DNA from: Catenulispora sp. MAP5-51
GTDB lineage: Bacteria > Actinomycetota > Actinomycetes > Streptomycetales > Catenulisporaceae
Direction: 5' to 3'
NCBI RefSeq assembly: GCF_041261205.1
Contig: NZ_JBGCCH010000011.1
Span: 186,001 to 250,000, forward strand
Length of the DNA stretch: 64,000 bases
Shown: one piece after another, positions 8,491 through 17,186 of the stretch
How the letters are laid out: every line of letters begins with the position of its first letter
Position numbering within the stretch: position 1 is the first letter of the stretch
Translations under genes and position numbers: made by a program
The notes under the pieces: model-generated
Told to the model about the DNA's origin: nothing
Seen by the model: the letters and a program-made list of their open reading frames with translations, nothing else
Databases searched by the model: none

Positions 8491-9798
8491 TCAGGCGCTC
8501 CGCCGCCGCAGGAACACGGCCCAGGTCAGCGCCGCGCACAGCGCGTAGAACGCCAGGAAGGTCCAGTACGCCGCGTTCCCGTTCTTCGTGCTGAGGAACG
8601 ACTGCCGGAACGCCAGGTTCACCAGCACTCCCCCGAATGCCCCGATCGCCCCGGCCAGGCCGATCAGCGCACCGCTCAGCCGCCGGGCATCAGCCTCGGC
8701 CTCCCCGGCGAACAGCGCCGGGATCATCTTGTAGACCGAGCCGTTGCCGAGCCCGCTGAACACGAACAGCAGCACGAACCCGGTCACGAACACCGGCAGC
8801 GAGCCCGCGTGCGAGGCGGCCAGGACGAGGCCCGCGCCGCCGGCCATCAGGGCGAAGGTGGCCAGCGTGACCTTGGCGCCGCCGAGCCGGTCGGCCAGCC
8901 GGCCGCCGATCGGCCGCGAGAGCGAGCCCAGCAGCGGCCCCAGGAAGGTCAGGTAGGCCGCGTCCACCGGAGTCGCGAACTGGCTCTTGAACTGCACCTG
9001 CAGCACCTGGCCGAAGGCGAAGCCGAAGCCGATGAACGACCCGAAGGTGCCGATGTAGAGCACTGACACGACCCAGGTGTGGCCCCGCTTGGCCACCTGG
9101 CGGATCGCGCCCTTCTCCGCGCGCCGGTTCGGCAGGTTGTCCATGTACAGCGCGGAGCCGACGGCGGCCACCACGATCAGCGGCAGGTAGATCCCGGCGA
9201 CCAGGCCCGGGTGCCCCTTGCCGCTCCAGGCCAGGACCGCCAGCCCGACCAGCTGCACGGCCGCGACGCCGATGTTCCCGCCGCCGGCGTTCAGGCCCAG
9301 GGCCCAGCCCTTGAGGCGGTCGGGGTAGAAGGCGTTGATGTTCGTCATCGAGGAGGCGAAGTTCCCGCCGCCGACGCCGGTGACCGCCGCCAGCACCAGC
9401 AGTGTCGAGTACGACACCCCGGGCTTGATCAGGAAGGCGGCCAGACCGCACGGCACGAGCAGGACCAGGGCGCTGAAGACCGTCCAGTTCCGGCCCCCGA
9501 AGCGGGTGACGGCGAAGCTGTACGGCAGCCGCAGCAGCGAGCCCACCAGCGTGGGCAGGGACGTGAGCAGGAACTTCCCGGCGGCGTCGACGTGGTAGGC
9601 CGGGCCGAGGAACAGCACCAGCACCGACCACAGCGACCACACCGAGAAGCCGATGTGCTCGGACAGGATCGACAGGGCGAGGTTGCGGCGGGCGATCCGG
9701 CGGGCGCCGGTCGCCCACAGCTCCTCGTCCTCGGGGTTCCAGGCGTCCAGCAGGGCCTTGTCCGACAGGCGGACCGGTTCGGCAGTGATTGCTGACAT
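8491..9798 (-). CDS. narK: NarK-type nitrate/nitrite transporter (MFS)
   Basis: Membrane transporter of 435 residues, about 12 hydrophobic segments. The NarK/NasA signature appears as GVGGGNFASSMTNINAFYP, and a second Gly-rich stretch, LNAGGGNIGVAAVQ, is typical of the nitrate/nitrite porter family. The N-terminal tail (EDEELWATGARRIARRNL) matches actinobacterial NarK proteins. It should move nitrate in, or nitrite out, across the cytoplasmic membrane. It ends the minus-strand run nasA-nirB-nirD-narK, 33 bp after nirD, so it is likely cotranscribed with the assimilatory nitrite reductase. No truncation visible. Confidence 0.92.
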   Translation of the reverse strand: MSAITAEPVRLSDKALLDAWNPEDEELWATGARRIARRNLALSILSEHIGFSVWSLWSVLVLFLGPAYHVDAAGKFLLTSLPTLVGSLLRLPYSFAVTRFGGRNWTVFSALVLLVPCGLAAFLIKPGVSYSTLLVLAAVTGVGGGNFASSMTNINAFYPDRLKGWALGLNAGGGNIGVAAVQLVGLAVLAWSGKGHPGLVAGIYLPLIVVAAVGSALYMDNLPNRRAEKGAIRQVAKRGHTWVVSVLYIGTFGSFIGFGFAFGQVLQVQFKSQFATPVDAAYLTFLGPLLGSLSRPIGGRLADRLGGAKVTLATFALMAGGAGLVLAASHAGSLPVFVTGFVLLFVFSGLGNGSVYKMIPALFAGEAEADARRLSGALIGLAGAIGAFGGVLVNLAFRQSFLSTKNGNAAYWTFLAFYALCAALTWAVFLRRRSA

Positions 9799-9831
9799 AC
9801 CCGCAACCTACGAATGCCCTGTTTCGCCTGT

Positions 9832-10251
9832 TCAAGCCGCCAGAGTCGGCTCCGTGAGGAGTTCCGCATCCGCCGACGCGGCCGATGTGACATCCGGCGC
9901 GACCCACACCACACCCCGGTGCCGGCGCACGGCGAACACCGGCAGCCGCACGTCGGGGGCGTCCAGGGCGACGCCGGTCGCCAGGTCGAAGACGTCCTTG
10001 TACATCGGCGAGGCGACCGTCGCGGTGCCGTCGCCGCGCATGCCGGTGATTCCGCGGGAGATGACCGAGGCGCCGCAGAAGGGATCGGTGTTGCCGACCG
10101 CGTAGAGCGATCCGTCACCGAGCCGGAACACGGCCACCGCCTCCTGGCCGATCAGCGCGGCCACACCGCGGCCCGGCTCCAACTCCGTGTACTTGCACAC
10201 CGCGGTCCAGGCATCGGCCTGCACCTTCTCGCCGGCGAGTTCCACAGACAT
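9832..10251 (-). CDS. nirD: Assimilatory nitrite reductase small subunit
   Basis: 139-residue Rieske-like subunit that pairs with NirB to reduce nitrite to ammonium with NAD(P)H. The fold is recognisable from VAVFRLGDGSLYAVGNTDPF, SPMYKDVFDL and VRRHRGVVWVA. The usual Rieske Cys-His cluster ligands are absent, which is normal for NirD. The ATG at 10251 overlaps the nirB stop (TGATG), indicating translational coupling. A C-terminal tail of about 25 residues, rich in Ala and Asp, extends beyond the fold. Confidence 0.92.
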   Translation of the reverse strand: MSVELAGEKVQADAWTAVCKYTELEPGRGVAALIGQEAVAVFRLGDGSLYAVGNTDPFCGASVISRGITGMRGDGTATVASPMYKDVFDLATGVALDAPDVRLPVFAVRRHRGVVWVAPDVTSAASADAELLTEPTLAA

Positions 10252-12830
10252 CAGCGCCTCCCAAGGGTGAGCAACGGCTTGATCTGGCCGCGTTCCGGAA
10301 CGAACGCGACGGTCGGGTCGGGTGCTTCCGGCGCGTTGACGAACGTCGCGAAGCGGGCCAGCTTCACCGGGTCGTCCAGCACCGCGCGCCATTCGTCGGT
10401 GTAGGCCTCGACGTGCGCGGCGATCAGCGCCTCCAGCTCCACGCCGCGCTCCTCGACGTCGTCGATCAGGACGCTGCGAAGCCGGTCCAGGCCGCCCTCG
10501 TAGCGCTCGACCCACGTCGCGGTGCGCTCCAGCCGGTCGGCCTCGGCGATGTACAGGGCCAGGAAGCGGTCGATGGTGCGGACCAGCGTCTCGTCGTCGA
10601 GGTCGGTGGCCAGCAGGTCGGCGTGCCGGGGCCGGGCCCCGCCGTTCCCGCCGACGTAGAGGTTCCAGCCCCGCTCGGTGGCGATGACGCCGACGTCCTT
10701 GGACTGCGCCTCGGCGCACTCCCGGGCGCAGCCGGACACCGCCATCTTGATCTTGTGCGGCGCGCGCAGGCCCCGGTAGCGCAGCTCCAGGTCGATGGCC
10801 ATCTTCACCGAGTCCTGGACGCCGTAGCGGCACCAGGTGGAGCCGACGCACGACTTCACGGTCCGCAGCGCCTTGCCGTAGGCGTGCCCTGATTCGAAGC
10901 CGGCGTCGACCAGGCGCTGCCAGATCTTCGGCAGGTCGGCCATCGTCGCCCCGAACAGGTCGATGCGCTGGCCGCCGGTGATCTTCGTGTAGAGGCCGAA
11001 GTCGCGCGCCACCTCGCCGATGACGATGAGCTTCTCGGGGGTGATCTCGCCGCCCGGGATGCGCGGCACGACCGAGTAGGAGCCGTTGCGCTGCAGGTTG
11101 GCCAGCACGTGGTCGTTGGTGTCCTGCAGGGCGGCCTGGCCGCCGTCCAGGACGTGCGGCTTGCTGTCCTTCTCGGCGAGCAGGCCGCCCAGGGAGGCCA
11201 GGATGGAGCCGACGGCCGGCTTGCAGACGTCGCAGCCGTCGGTGACGGGGTTGGCGGCGGTCGCGGCGGTGCCGTGCTTGGCCAGGAGTTCGGCGTAGGT
11301 GGTGATGTGGTCCCGCCGGACGATGGTGTAGAGCTCGGAGCGGGTCTGCGAGAAGTGCTCGCACAGCGCCGAGCTGCCCCCGGCGCCGGAGTCCTTGATC
11401 AGGGCCTTGACGGAGGTGACGCAGGACCCGCATCCGGTCCCGGCCTTGGTGCACAGGCCGATCTCCTTCGGCGTCACCACGCCGTCGCCCTCGCCGGCCA
11501 GGTCGTGGATCGCGGCGCAGATCGCGCCCTTGGTGACGTTGTGGCAGGAGCACAGTACGGCGGCATCCGGCAGCGCGGACGGCCCGATCGCGGCCGAGCC
11601 CGCGGTCCCGGCCGGGAGCAGCAGGGCCTCCGGCGCGGCCGGGGGCTGCTCGCCGACCAGCGCGCGCAGCGTGCCGTAGTCCCCGGCGTCGCCGACCAGG
11701 ATGCCGCCGAGCAGCCGGCCGTCCTGGGCGATGGTGAGCTTGCGGTAGACCTGACGGCGGGAGTCGCTGTAGGTGGCGGACATGGCGCCGTCCGCGGTGC
11801 CGAAGGCGTCGCCGAAGCTGGCCACCTCCACGCCGAGCAGCTTGAGCTTGGTGGAGGTGTCGGCGCCGGTGAACGCGCGGTCCTCGGTTTCCTTGGCGAT
11901 ATGCGCGGCGGCCGCCTCAGCCATCTGATATCCCGGCGCGACCAAGCCGTAGACCCGGCCGTCGGCGGCCAGGGCGCACTCGCCGATGGCGTAGACGCGC
12001 GGGTCGGAGGTGCGGCAGAGCTCGTCGACGGCGATGCCGCCGCGCTCGCCGACGTCCAGGCCGGCCGCGCGCGCCAGGCTGTCCTCGGGCCGCACGCCGG
12101 CGGCGAAGACGACCAGGTCGGCCTCGATCGTCTCGGTGTCCTCGCCGCGGATCGCCTGGACCGCCGCGGTCACGCCGTCGGCGCCGACCACGACCTTGTC
12201 CAGGCGGGTTCCGGTGTGCAGCGTGACTCCGAGCTCTGCGATACGGCCCTGCAACGCCGCCGCGCCGCCGTCGTCCACCTGCAGCGGCATCAGGCGCGGC
12301 GCGAACTCCACGACCGTGGTCTTCAGCCCGAGGCTGGTCAGCGCCTTGGCGGCCTCCAGCCCGAGCAGGCCGCCGCCGACCACCACGCCGGAGGTGCGGC
12401 CGTGCTCGGCGGCGTAGGCGGCGATGGCCTCGACGTCGTCCAGGGTGCGGTAGACGAAGCAGCCGGGCGCCTGGTGGTTCTCGACCGGCGGCACGAACGG
12501 CCGCGAGCCGGTGGCCAGGACCAGGGTGTCGTAGCCGCGCACGGCGCCGTCCGCGGTGGTGACGGTCCGCGCCTCCCGGTCGACGCCGACCACGGCGACC
12601 CCGTTGAGGACCTCGACGGAGCCGTCCGGATACGGGTCCAGGTGCAGGGACCTCTGGTCGCGGTCGTCGAACCACGAGGAGAGGCGGACGCGGTCGTAGG
12701 CGGGCCGGTCCTCGGCCCCGATGACGGTGACGCCCGGCGCCGGGTACCCGTGCTCCAGCAGGCTGGAGACGAAGCGGTGGGCGACCATGCCGTGACCGAC
12801 GACGAGAACGGTGCGCTGCGAGGGGCTCAT
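10251..12830 (-). CDS. nirB: Assimilatory nitrite reductase large subunit
   Basis: 859-residue NAD(P)H-dependent sirohaem enzyme that reduces nitrite to ammonium in the cytoplasm. In order: FAD/NAD domains (VLVVGHGMVAHRF; GVVVGGGLLGLEAA; YAIGEC), a BFD-like [2Fe-2S] domain (LCSCHNVTKG and TGCGSC), then the nitrite/sulfite reductase domains with the [4Fe-4S]-sirohaem ligands CVGSTWC and CARECAEA. All expected cysteines are present. Start taken at the ATG preceded by TTGAGGAC; the frame is open 24 codons further. It lies 46 bp after the damaged nasA gene, and that gap holds a GlnR-like box. Translationally coupled to nirD. Confidence 0.95.
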   Translation of the reverse strand: MSPSQRTVLVVGHGMVAHRFVSSLLEHGYPAPGVTVIGAEDRPAYDRVRLSSWFDDRDQRSLHLDPYPDGSVEVLNGVAVVGVDREARTVTTADGAVRGYDTLVLATGSRPFVPPVENHQAPGCFVYRTLDDVEAIAAYAAEHGRTSGVVVGGGLLGLEAAKALTSLGLKTTVVEFAPRLMPLQVDDGGAAALQGRIAELGVTLHTGTRLDKVVVGADGVTAAVQAIRGEDTETIEADLVVFAAGVRPEDSLARAAGLDVGERGGIAVDELCRTSDPRVYAIGECALAADGRVYGLVAPGYQMAEAAAAHIAKETEDRAFTGADTSTKLKLLGVEVASFGDAFGTADGAMSATYSDSRRQVYRKLTIAQDGRLLGGILVGDAGDYGTLRALVGEQPPAAPEALLLPAGTAGSAAIGPSALPDAAVLCSCHNVTKGAICAAIHDLAGEGDGVVTPKEIGLCTKAGTGCGSCVTSVKALIKDSGAGGSSALCEHFSQTRSELYTIVRRDHITTYAELLAKHGTAATAANPVTDGCDVCKPAVGSILASLGGLLAEKDSKPHVLDGGQAALQDTNDHVLANLQRNGSYSVVPRIPGGEITPEKLIVIGEVARDFGLYTKITGGQRIDLFGATMADLPKIWQRLVDAGFESGHAYGKALRTVKSCVGSTWCRYGVQDSVKMAIDLELRYRGLRAPHKIKMAVSGCARECAEAQSKDVGVIATERGWNLYVGGNGGARPRHADLLATDLDDETLVRTIDRFLALYIAEADRLERTATWVERYEGGLDRLRSVLIDDVEERGVELEALIAAHVEAYTDEWRAVLDDPVKLARFATFVNAPEAPDPTVAFVPERGQIKPLLTLGRR

Positions 12831-12853
12831 GTCCTCAAGATTCGCCCCGCGCC

Positions 12854-12880
12854 GTTTCCCATCCGCTTCGGCCGTGTTAC
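12854..12880 (-). promoter_or_regulatory. GlnR-like box upstream of nirB
   Basis: On the minus strand the order is GTAAC, six bases, GAAGC, six bases, GAAAC, 24-50 bp before the nirB ATG. The GlnR consensus alternates gTnAC and GaAAC boxes with six-base spacers; the first two fit and the third repeats the second type. The site overlaps the stop codon of nasA. GlnR control of nitrate genes is established in Streptomyces and Mycobacterium; here it is inferred. Confidence 0.4.
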
Positions 12881-14193
12881 GCGCTGCCGAAACCGCCCGC
12901 ACCGCGCCCGGCCCCCGATGTGAGAAGCGCGGCCGGCACCCGCGGCGCGGGAGCGCTCGGCCGGGCTATGGCCTGCGCGAGCGCGGCCGCGGCGCCGACA
13001 TCGCCGACCAGCGCGGCCGCGACCGGCACGTCCCCGTCCAGGGCCAGGACCTTGCGCGTGCGGCGGCGCTGGTCGGTGAACTGGATGAACTGGATGGCGG
13101 CCTCGGCGCGCGGCCGGCCCAGGACGGCGACGTCGGCGCCGGGGACGCCATAGGTGCGCAGGCGCAAAGGTGCCGCGGCTGCCGGGAGCGGGGGCGAGCC
13201 GAGGATCGAGGCGGCGGCGCGGCGGGCGTCATCGAGGGCTGCGAGGGCGCCGGCCGGCCGGTCAACCGCTTCCGCGCAGTCGCCGATGGCGAAGATCCGC
13301 TCGTCGCCGAGGGAGCGGCCGGATGTGTCGACCAGAATTCCGCGATCGACCGGCAGCCCGGCGGAGCGGGCCAGCGCGACGCGGGGCCGCACGCCGCAGG
13401 CGAGGATGACCAGGGCGACCAGCAGAGCTCGTATATCAGTGCCACACGACGCCAACAGCTCCACCGCCGGCCGGCCCGGGCCCGGCAGGGCATCGGGACT
13501 GATCCCCCACACCGCGGCGACGTGTTCGCGCGCCGCCGGGTCGGTGATCTTCCGGTAGCCGGGGAGCTGGTCGGCCTTCTGTCCGTGTTCGCGTCCGCCC
13601 TGGCCGTTGCCCTGGCCGGTGATGGCGCCGTAGCCGCAGTAGGGACGGCCTGCTTTGCCTGCGGCCAGCGCGAGGTTGATCCAGGCGTTCACGGCGTCGG
13701 CGCCGTCGGCCTGCTGTTCGGTGCCGCGCGCGGTGAGCACCATGCCGGTGCTGCGACCGGTACTGGAACGGGTGCTGGAACCGCCGCCGGAACCGCTGCC
13801 GGCGAACATGCGCGCCGCCTCCCTCAGGTCCCCCACCGGGACCCCGCACACCGCCTCGACCCGTTCGGGCCCGCCGACGGCCGCAGGGCCCCGGTCCGCG
13901 GCGATCGAGGCCAGCCGGCCGGCCACGGCATCGAGCGTTTCGTCCCAGCTCACCGGTTCCAGTTCGGCGTCGCGGGTGCGGCGCAGCAGGGGCGAGGTCA
14001 GCCGGACCGCCGGGTTCAGCAGTTCCGTGGAGGTCGCGCCCTTCTGACACAGCGCGCCCTTGTTGACCTGGAACGCCTCCCATCCGGCGGCGCGCGGTAC
14101 CGCGTCCCCGCCGTCGCCGGCGTGCAACTCCATCCCGCACTGCAACGCGCAGCACGGGCAGTGCGTACGGCTGAGCAAGGAGGGCGAGTCCAT
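12877..14193 (-). pseudogene. nasA: Nitrate reductase (NasA) remnant fused to the tail of an FAD reductase
   Basis: A 438-residue open frame built from pieces. Residues 1-106 are the start of assimilatory nitrate reductase: the [4Fe-4S] ligands C12, C15, C19 and C49, then the first molybdopterin-domain helix (VSWDETLDAVAGRLASIAAD). Residues 109-258 match a later part of the same enzyme (MVLTARGTEQ, GYGAITGQGNGQGGREHGQK). From residue 260 the sequence is the C-terminal half of an FAD-dependent oxidoreductase (VILACGVRPRVALARSAG, DERIFAIGDCAE). Roughly 130 residues are missing at the first joint. At the second, the rest of NasA and the FAD-binding N-terminus are missing. The frame is intact, but a working nitrate reductase cannot be made. 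A Gly/Ser/Thr-rich insert lies near residues 132-150. Confidence 0.8.
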
Positions 14194-14237
14194 GGACCCA
14201 GCGTCGCCAGCGCGCGTTTCCGGCGGGGCGCGGCGCC

Positions 14238-14275
14238 GTTACCCCCGCGCGACGGAGGTCTCACATCGTCAACTC
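14238..14275 (+). promoter_or_regulatory. GlnR-like box between nasA and nnaR
   Basis: GTTAC, six bases, GCGAC, six bases, CTCAC, six bases, AACTC. The spacing is exactly that of a GlnR double box (gTnAC-n6-GaAAC-n6-gTnAC-n6-GaAAC); the first and third boxes fit well, the second partly, the fourth poorly. It lies 45-82 bp upstream of the nasA remnant and about 100 bp upstream of nnaR. Inference from pattern and context. Confidence 0.4.
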
Positions 14276-14384
14276 CGCGACATGACGGGTTGCCCGTGGG
14301 ACTCGAACTGGGGCGCGGACCGTCTTACCGCCCCGTATCCGGTCGGCAACACCACCGTAATCGGGCCCGGAGATAGTGCGGCTC

Positions 14385-15560
14385 ATGGACACCACGACAA
14401 CCGAATCCGACACACAGGGTTCACCGACTCTCCCCGAGGCCGGACGGCTCCCCGAACCCCTGGTCGGCTGCGTCGTGGCGATCACCTCCGACAGACGGCG
14501 GGAGGAGCTCGGGGCGATGCTGCGGCGGCGCGGCGCCGAGGTCATGATGGCCCCGACCATGCGCATCATCCCCCTTTCCGACGACCGGATGCTGCGGGCC
14601 GCGACCGAGGAGTGCCTGCGCGAGCCGCTGGACTACGCGGTGGCCACGACCGGGATCGGGTGGCGCGCGTGGATCTCGACGGCCGAGGGCTGGGGCCTGG
14701 CCGATCCGCTGGCGGCGGTGCTGGGCTCGGCGGCGCTGGCCGCCCGGGGCCCGAAGGCGACCGGAGCGATCCGGCAGTGTGGGATGCGCGAAACCTATTC
14801 GCCGCCGTCGGAGTCCTCGACCGAGCTGCTGGCCTGGCTCCTGGCCCGGGACCTGGCCGGCACCCGCATCGCGGTGCAGCTGCACGGCAGCGCCGACACG
14901 GCGTTCCTGGACGCGCTGCGCGGCGCCGGCGCCGACGTGGTCCCGGTCCCGGTGTACCAGTGGGGCGCGCCGCAGGACCAGACCGCCGTCGGCCGCCTGG
15001 TCGAGGCGGTGGTCCGCCGGCAGGTGCACGCGGTGGCGTTCACCTCGGCGCCCGGCGCGGCGGCGTTCCTGGCCGCGGCCGAGAACGACGGCAGCCTGAC
15101 CCGGGTCGTGGACGCGATGCAGGCCGACGTCCTGGCGGCCTGCATCGGACCGGTCTGCGCGGCGCCCCTGGAGCCGCACGGCATCACCGCGGTGTGGCCG
15201 GACCGCGGCCGCCTCGGCTCCCTGGCCCGCGTGATAACGCAGGAACTGCCGCCCCGGGTCCGCCGCCGCCTGAACACCCCCGGCCGCGACATCGTGGTCC
15301 AGGGCAACGCGGTCCTGATCGACGGCCGCGCGGTCCCGCTGTCCCCGCTGCCGGCCGGCGTCCTGCGCGAACTGGCCCGCCAGCCGGGACGCGTGCTGAG
15401 CCGCGCCGAGCTGCTGCGCCGGGTCTGGACCGGTATGCGGCGCGACGAGCACGCGGTCGAGGCCACGGTCGCTCGCCTGCGGACCTCGCTCGGGGAGCAC
15501 GCGGACGTGGTGGCGACGGTGACGAAGCGGGGATACCGGCTGGCGGTGGATCCGAGCTGA
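14385..15560 (+). CDS. nnaR: NnaR-type regulator: HemD-like domain plus winged helix
   Basis: 391-residue protein with a uroporphyrinogen-III synthase-like domain (residues about 25-260; VVAITSDRRREELGAMLRR, AFTSAPGAAAFLAAA) and a C-terminal OmpR/PhoB-type winged helix (about 290-390; RVLSRAELLRRVW, HAVEATVARLRTSLG, TKRGYRLAV). This arrangement defines NnaR, which works with GlnR in switching on nitrate/nitrite assimilation genes in actinomycetes. Its place divergent from the nitrate cluster supports the assignment. Start: ATG 14385 or GTG 14376, three codons earlier; a GGAG lies just before the GTG, so either is possible. Whether the HemD domain still acts on a tetrapyrrole is unknown. Confidence 0.9.
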   Translation: MDTTTTESDTQGSPTLPEAGRLPEPLVGCVVAITSDRRREELGAMLRRRGAEVMMAPTMRIIPLSDDRMLRAATEECLREPLDYAVATTGIGWRAWISTAEGWGLADPLAAVLGSAALAARGPKATGAIRQCGMRETYSPPSESSTELLAWLLARDLAGTRIAVQLHGSADTAFLDALRGAGADVVPVPVYQWGAPQDQTAVGRLVEAVVRRQVHAVAFTSAPGAAAFLAAAENDGSLTRVVDAMQADVLAACIGPVCAAPLEPHGITAVWPDRGRLGSLARVITQELPPRVRRRLNTPGRDIVVQGNAVLIDGRAVPLSPLPAGVLRELARQPGRVLSRAELLRRVWTGMRRDEHAVEATVARLRTSLGEHADVVATVTKRGYRLAVDPS

Positions 15561-15658
15561 GGGCGGCGGGGGCGGTGGTGGACCGGCGGCGGCGAGCGGC
15601 GAGCGGCGGGCCCGAATAATCCCAGGTCCGAATGACCTTCCCCTGGCATGCTGCCTGA

Positions 15659-16462
15659 GTGACCTCGCTCAGCTTCACCTCCATCCCCGCCCCCGACCAC
15701 CCGGTCCCCGACCAGATCCGCCACGCCGCCGCCGACCGCCCGATCGTCCCGGTCTGGCACAACGAGGGCGCCACCACCTTCCGCCTGGGCGAGGGCCCCG
15801 GGTCCCGCTTCGCGAAGTGGGCCCCGGCCGGCAGCTCCGTGGACCTCGCCGGTGAGGCGGCGCGCATGCTGTGGGCCGGGGCCTTCGTGACCGTGCCGCA
15901 CGTGCTGGAGCAGGGCTCGGACGCCGAGGGCACCTGGCTGGTCACCGCCGCGCTCGACGGGGACATGGCCGTGACCGAGCGCTGGAAGCAGGATCCGGCG
16001 ACCGCCGTGCGGGTCATCGGCGAGAGCCTGCGGGCCTTCCACGACGCGCTGCCGGTCGCCGAGTGCCCGTTCAGCGCCTCCGCCGAGGAGCGGGTCGCCG
16101 AGGCGGAGCACGGTGCCGAGCAGCGTGCGCACCGGACGCTGCACCCCGACTTCGCCGGCCTCACCCAGGCCGACGCGCTCAAGCGCGTGACCGACATCCC
16201 GGCGGTGGACCTGCTCGTGGTCTGCCACGGCGACACCTGCGCGCCGAACACCCTGCTGTCCGCCGACGGCCGCTTCGCCGGGCATGTGGACCTCGGCGCG
16301 CTCGGCGTCGCGGACCGCTGGTCGGATCTGGCGATCGCCACCTGGTCCACCACCTGGAACTACGGCCCGGGCTGGGAGCTGCCGCTGCTCGATGCGTACG
16401 GGATCGACCCCGACCCCGCGCGCACCGAGTACTACCGGCTGCTGTGGGAAGTCGGCCCCTGA
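15659..16462 (+). CDS. APH-family phosphotransferase
   Basis: 267-residue protein of the aminoglycoside phosphotransferase/kinase-like fold. The catalytic loop is LLVVCHGDTCAPNTLL and the metal-binding motif follows as GHVDLGALGVADRWSDLA, both in the arrangement of APH(3')-type enzymes. The substrate may be an aminoglycoside or another hydroxylated small molecule; most chromosomal members are uncharacterised, so resistance should not be assumed. It starts with GTG. Its 3' end overlaps the convergent hypothetical gene by 31 bp. Confidence 0.85.
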   Translation: MTSLSFTSIPAPDHPVPDQIRHAAADRPIVPVWHNEGATTFRLGEGPGSRFAKWAPAGSSVDLAGEAARMLWAGAFVTVPHVLEQGSDAEGTWLVTAALDGDMAVTERWKQDPATAVRVIGESLRAFHDALPVAECPFSASAEERVAEAEHGAEQRAHRTLHPDFAGLTQADALKRVTDIPAVDLLVVCHGDTCAPNTLLSADGRFAGHVDLGALGVADRWSDLAIATWSTTWNYGPGWELPLLDAYGIDPDPARTEYYRLLWEVGP

Positions 16463-16878
16463 GCCGCTGCGGAAGACGCTGTGGGGGTTGCTGCGGGAGT
16501 CGCCGCCGGAGCCGCCGGAGCCGGCGCGGAAACCGACGCAGGACCCTGACTCGCGATCCGCCACCGCTCGACCAGCAACGGCACCAGCACGTTCCGCCAG
16601 ACCTCCAGGTCGACCTGCCCGCTGGTCATCCCGCCGCGCGCCAGTTCCTCGCGGTAGATCCGGTCGGTGGTCTTGTCCTGCATGTCGCTGCCGGTCAGCC
16701 ACCGGAACGAGGAACGCAGGATCTCGACCAGGTCGCGCTCGGCGGTCGGCAGCACCCGTTTGGCCAGCATCGTGCGCAAGGAGCGCCACACGTACGGGTC
16801 CCCGCGCAGACCCCACGTCGCCGGCTCCGGGTCGAAGAGGTCACCGATCGTACCGACCGGCGCGTGGCCATCGATCAT
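16432..16878 (-). CDS. Hypothetical protein
   Basis: Not recognised. 148 residues: an apparently folded part of about 105 residues (starting with GTIGDLFDPEPATWGLRGDP, then LRTMLAKRVLPTAERDLVEI and DKTTDRIYREELARGGM) and a low-complexity Ala/Pro/Ser/Thr tail of about 40 residues. No signal peptide or membrane segment. The tail is encoded over the end of the convergent APH-like gene (31 bp overlap), which may simply reflect a tail free to drift. The composition of the first 105 residues looks like a real protein. Confidence 0.65.
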   Translation of the reverse strand: MIDGHAPVGTIGDLFDPEPATWGLRGDPYVWRSLRTMLAKRVLPTAERDLVEILRSSFRWLTGSDMQDKTTDRIYREELARGGMTSGQVDLEVWRNVLVPLLVERWRIASQGPASVSAPAPAAPAATPAATPTASSAAAQGPTSHSSR

Positions 16879-17186
16879 GTCGCCAAGTTCCTTCAGTCGC
16901 CGCGTCTACCGCAGATCTTCCCGAATCTGCGCGGCGGCCACAACCCGGGCGGGGTGAAATCCCGGCGAGGAATCCGATAGCGTCGAGACCGTGAACACCG
17001 GACCGGCCACGCGCCACACACGGATCGGCGACCCGGTGGCAGGCTGATCGCCCCTCGGGCGCGCCCCGGGCACCCGGGGCATTCCCCGCGCCCGGCACGC
17101 GGACCTCCCGGCAACTCGTGCACGCATCAACACGCATCAACCACGAGTCCTGCTGAACCCGAATCATCGGAGAGGTCACCACACGC
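16879..17186. other. 308 bp non-coding stretch with hairpins
   Basis: No convincing gene. It holds a possible 18-codon reading frame from GTG 16991 to a TGA; a perfect hairpin GCCCCGGG-CA-CCCGGGGC at 17063-17080; and, 39-73 bp before the VOC gene, arms ACTCGTG (17114-17120) and CACGAGT (17142-17148) enclosing a tandem decamer, CACGCATCAA twice (17121-17140). These could be leader or operator elements of the downstream gene. No known riboswitch class was recognised. Confidence 0.55.

Noticed and set aside
9832-10251. Loss of the Rieske cluster in NirD
   Set aside because: NirD proteins of assimilatory nitrite reductases normally lack the Cys-His cluster ligands, so this is not a defect.
15659-16462. 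Aminoglycoside resistance gene
   Set aside because: The APH fold is clear but chromosomal members act on varied substrates; nothing in the sequence ties it to antibiotic resistance.
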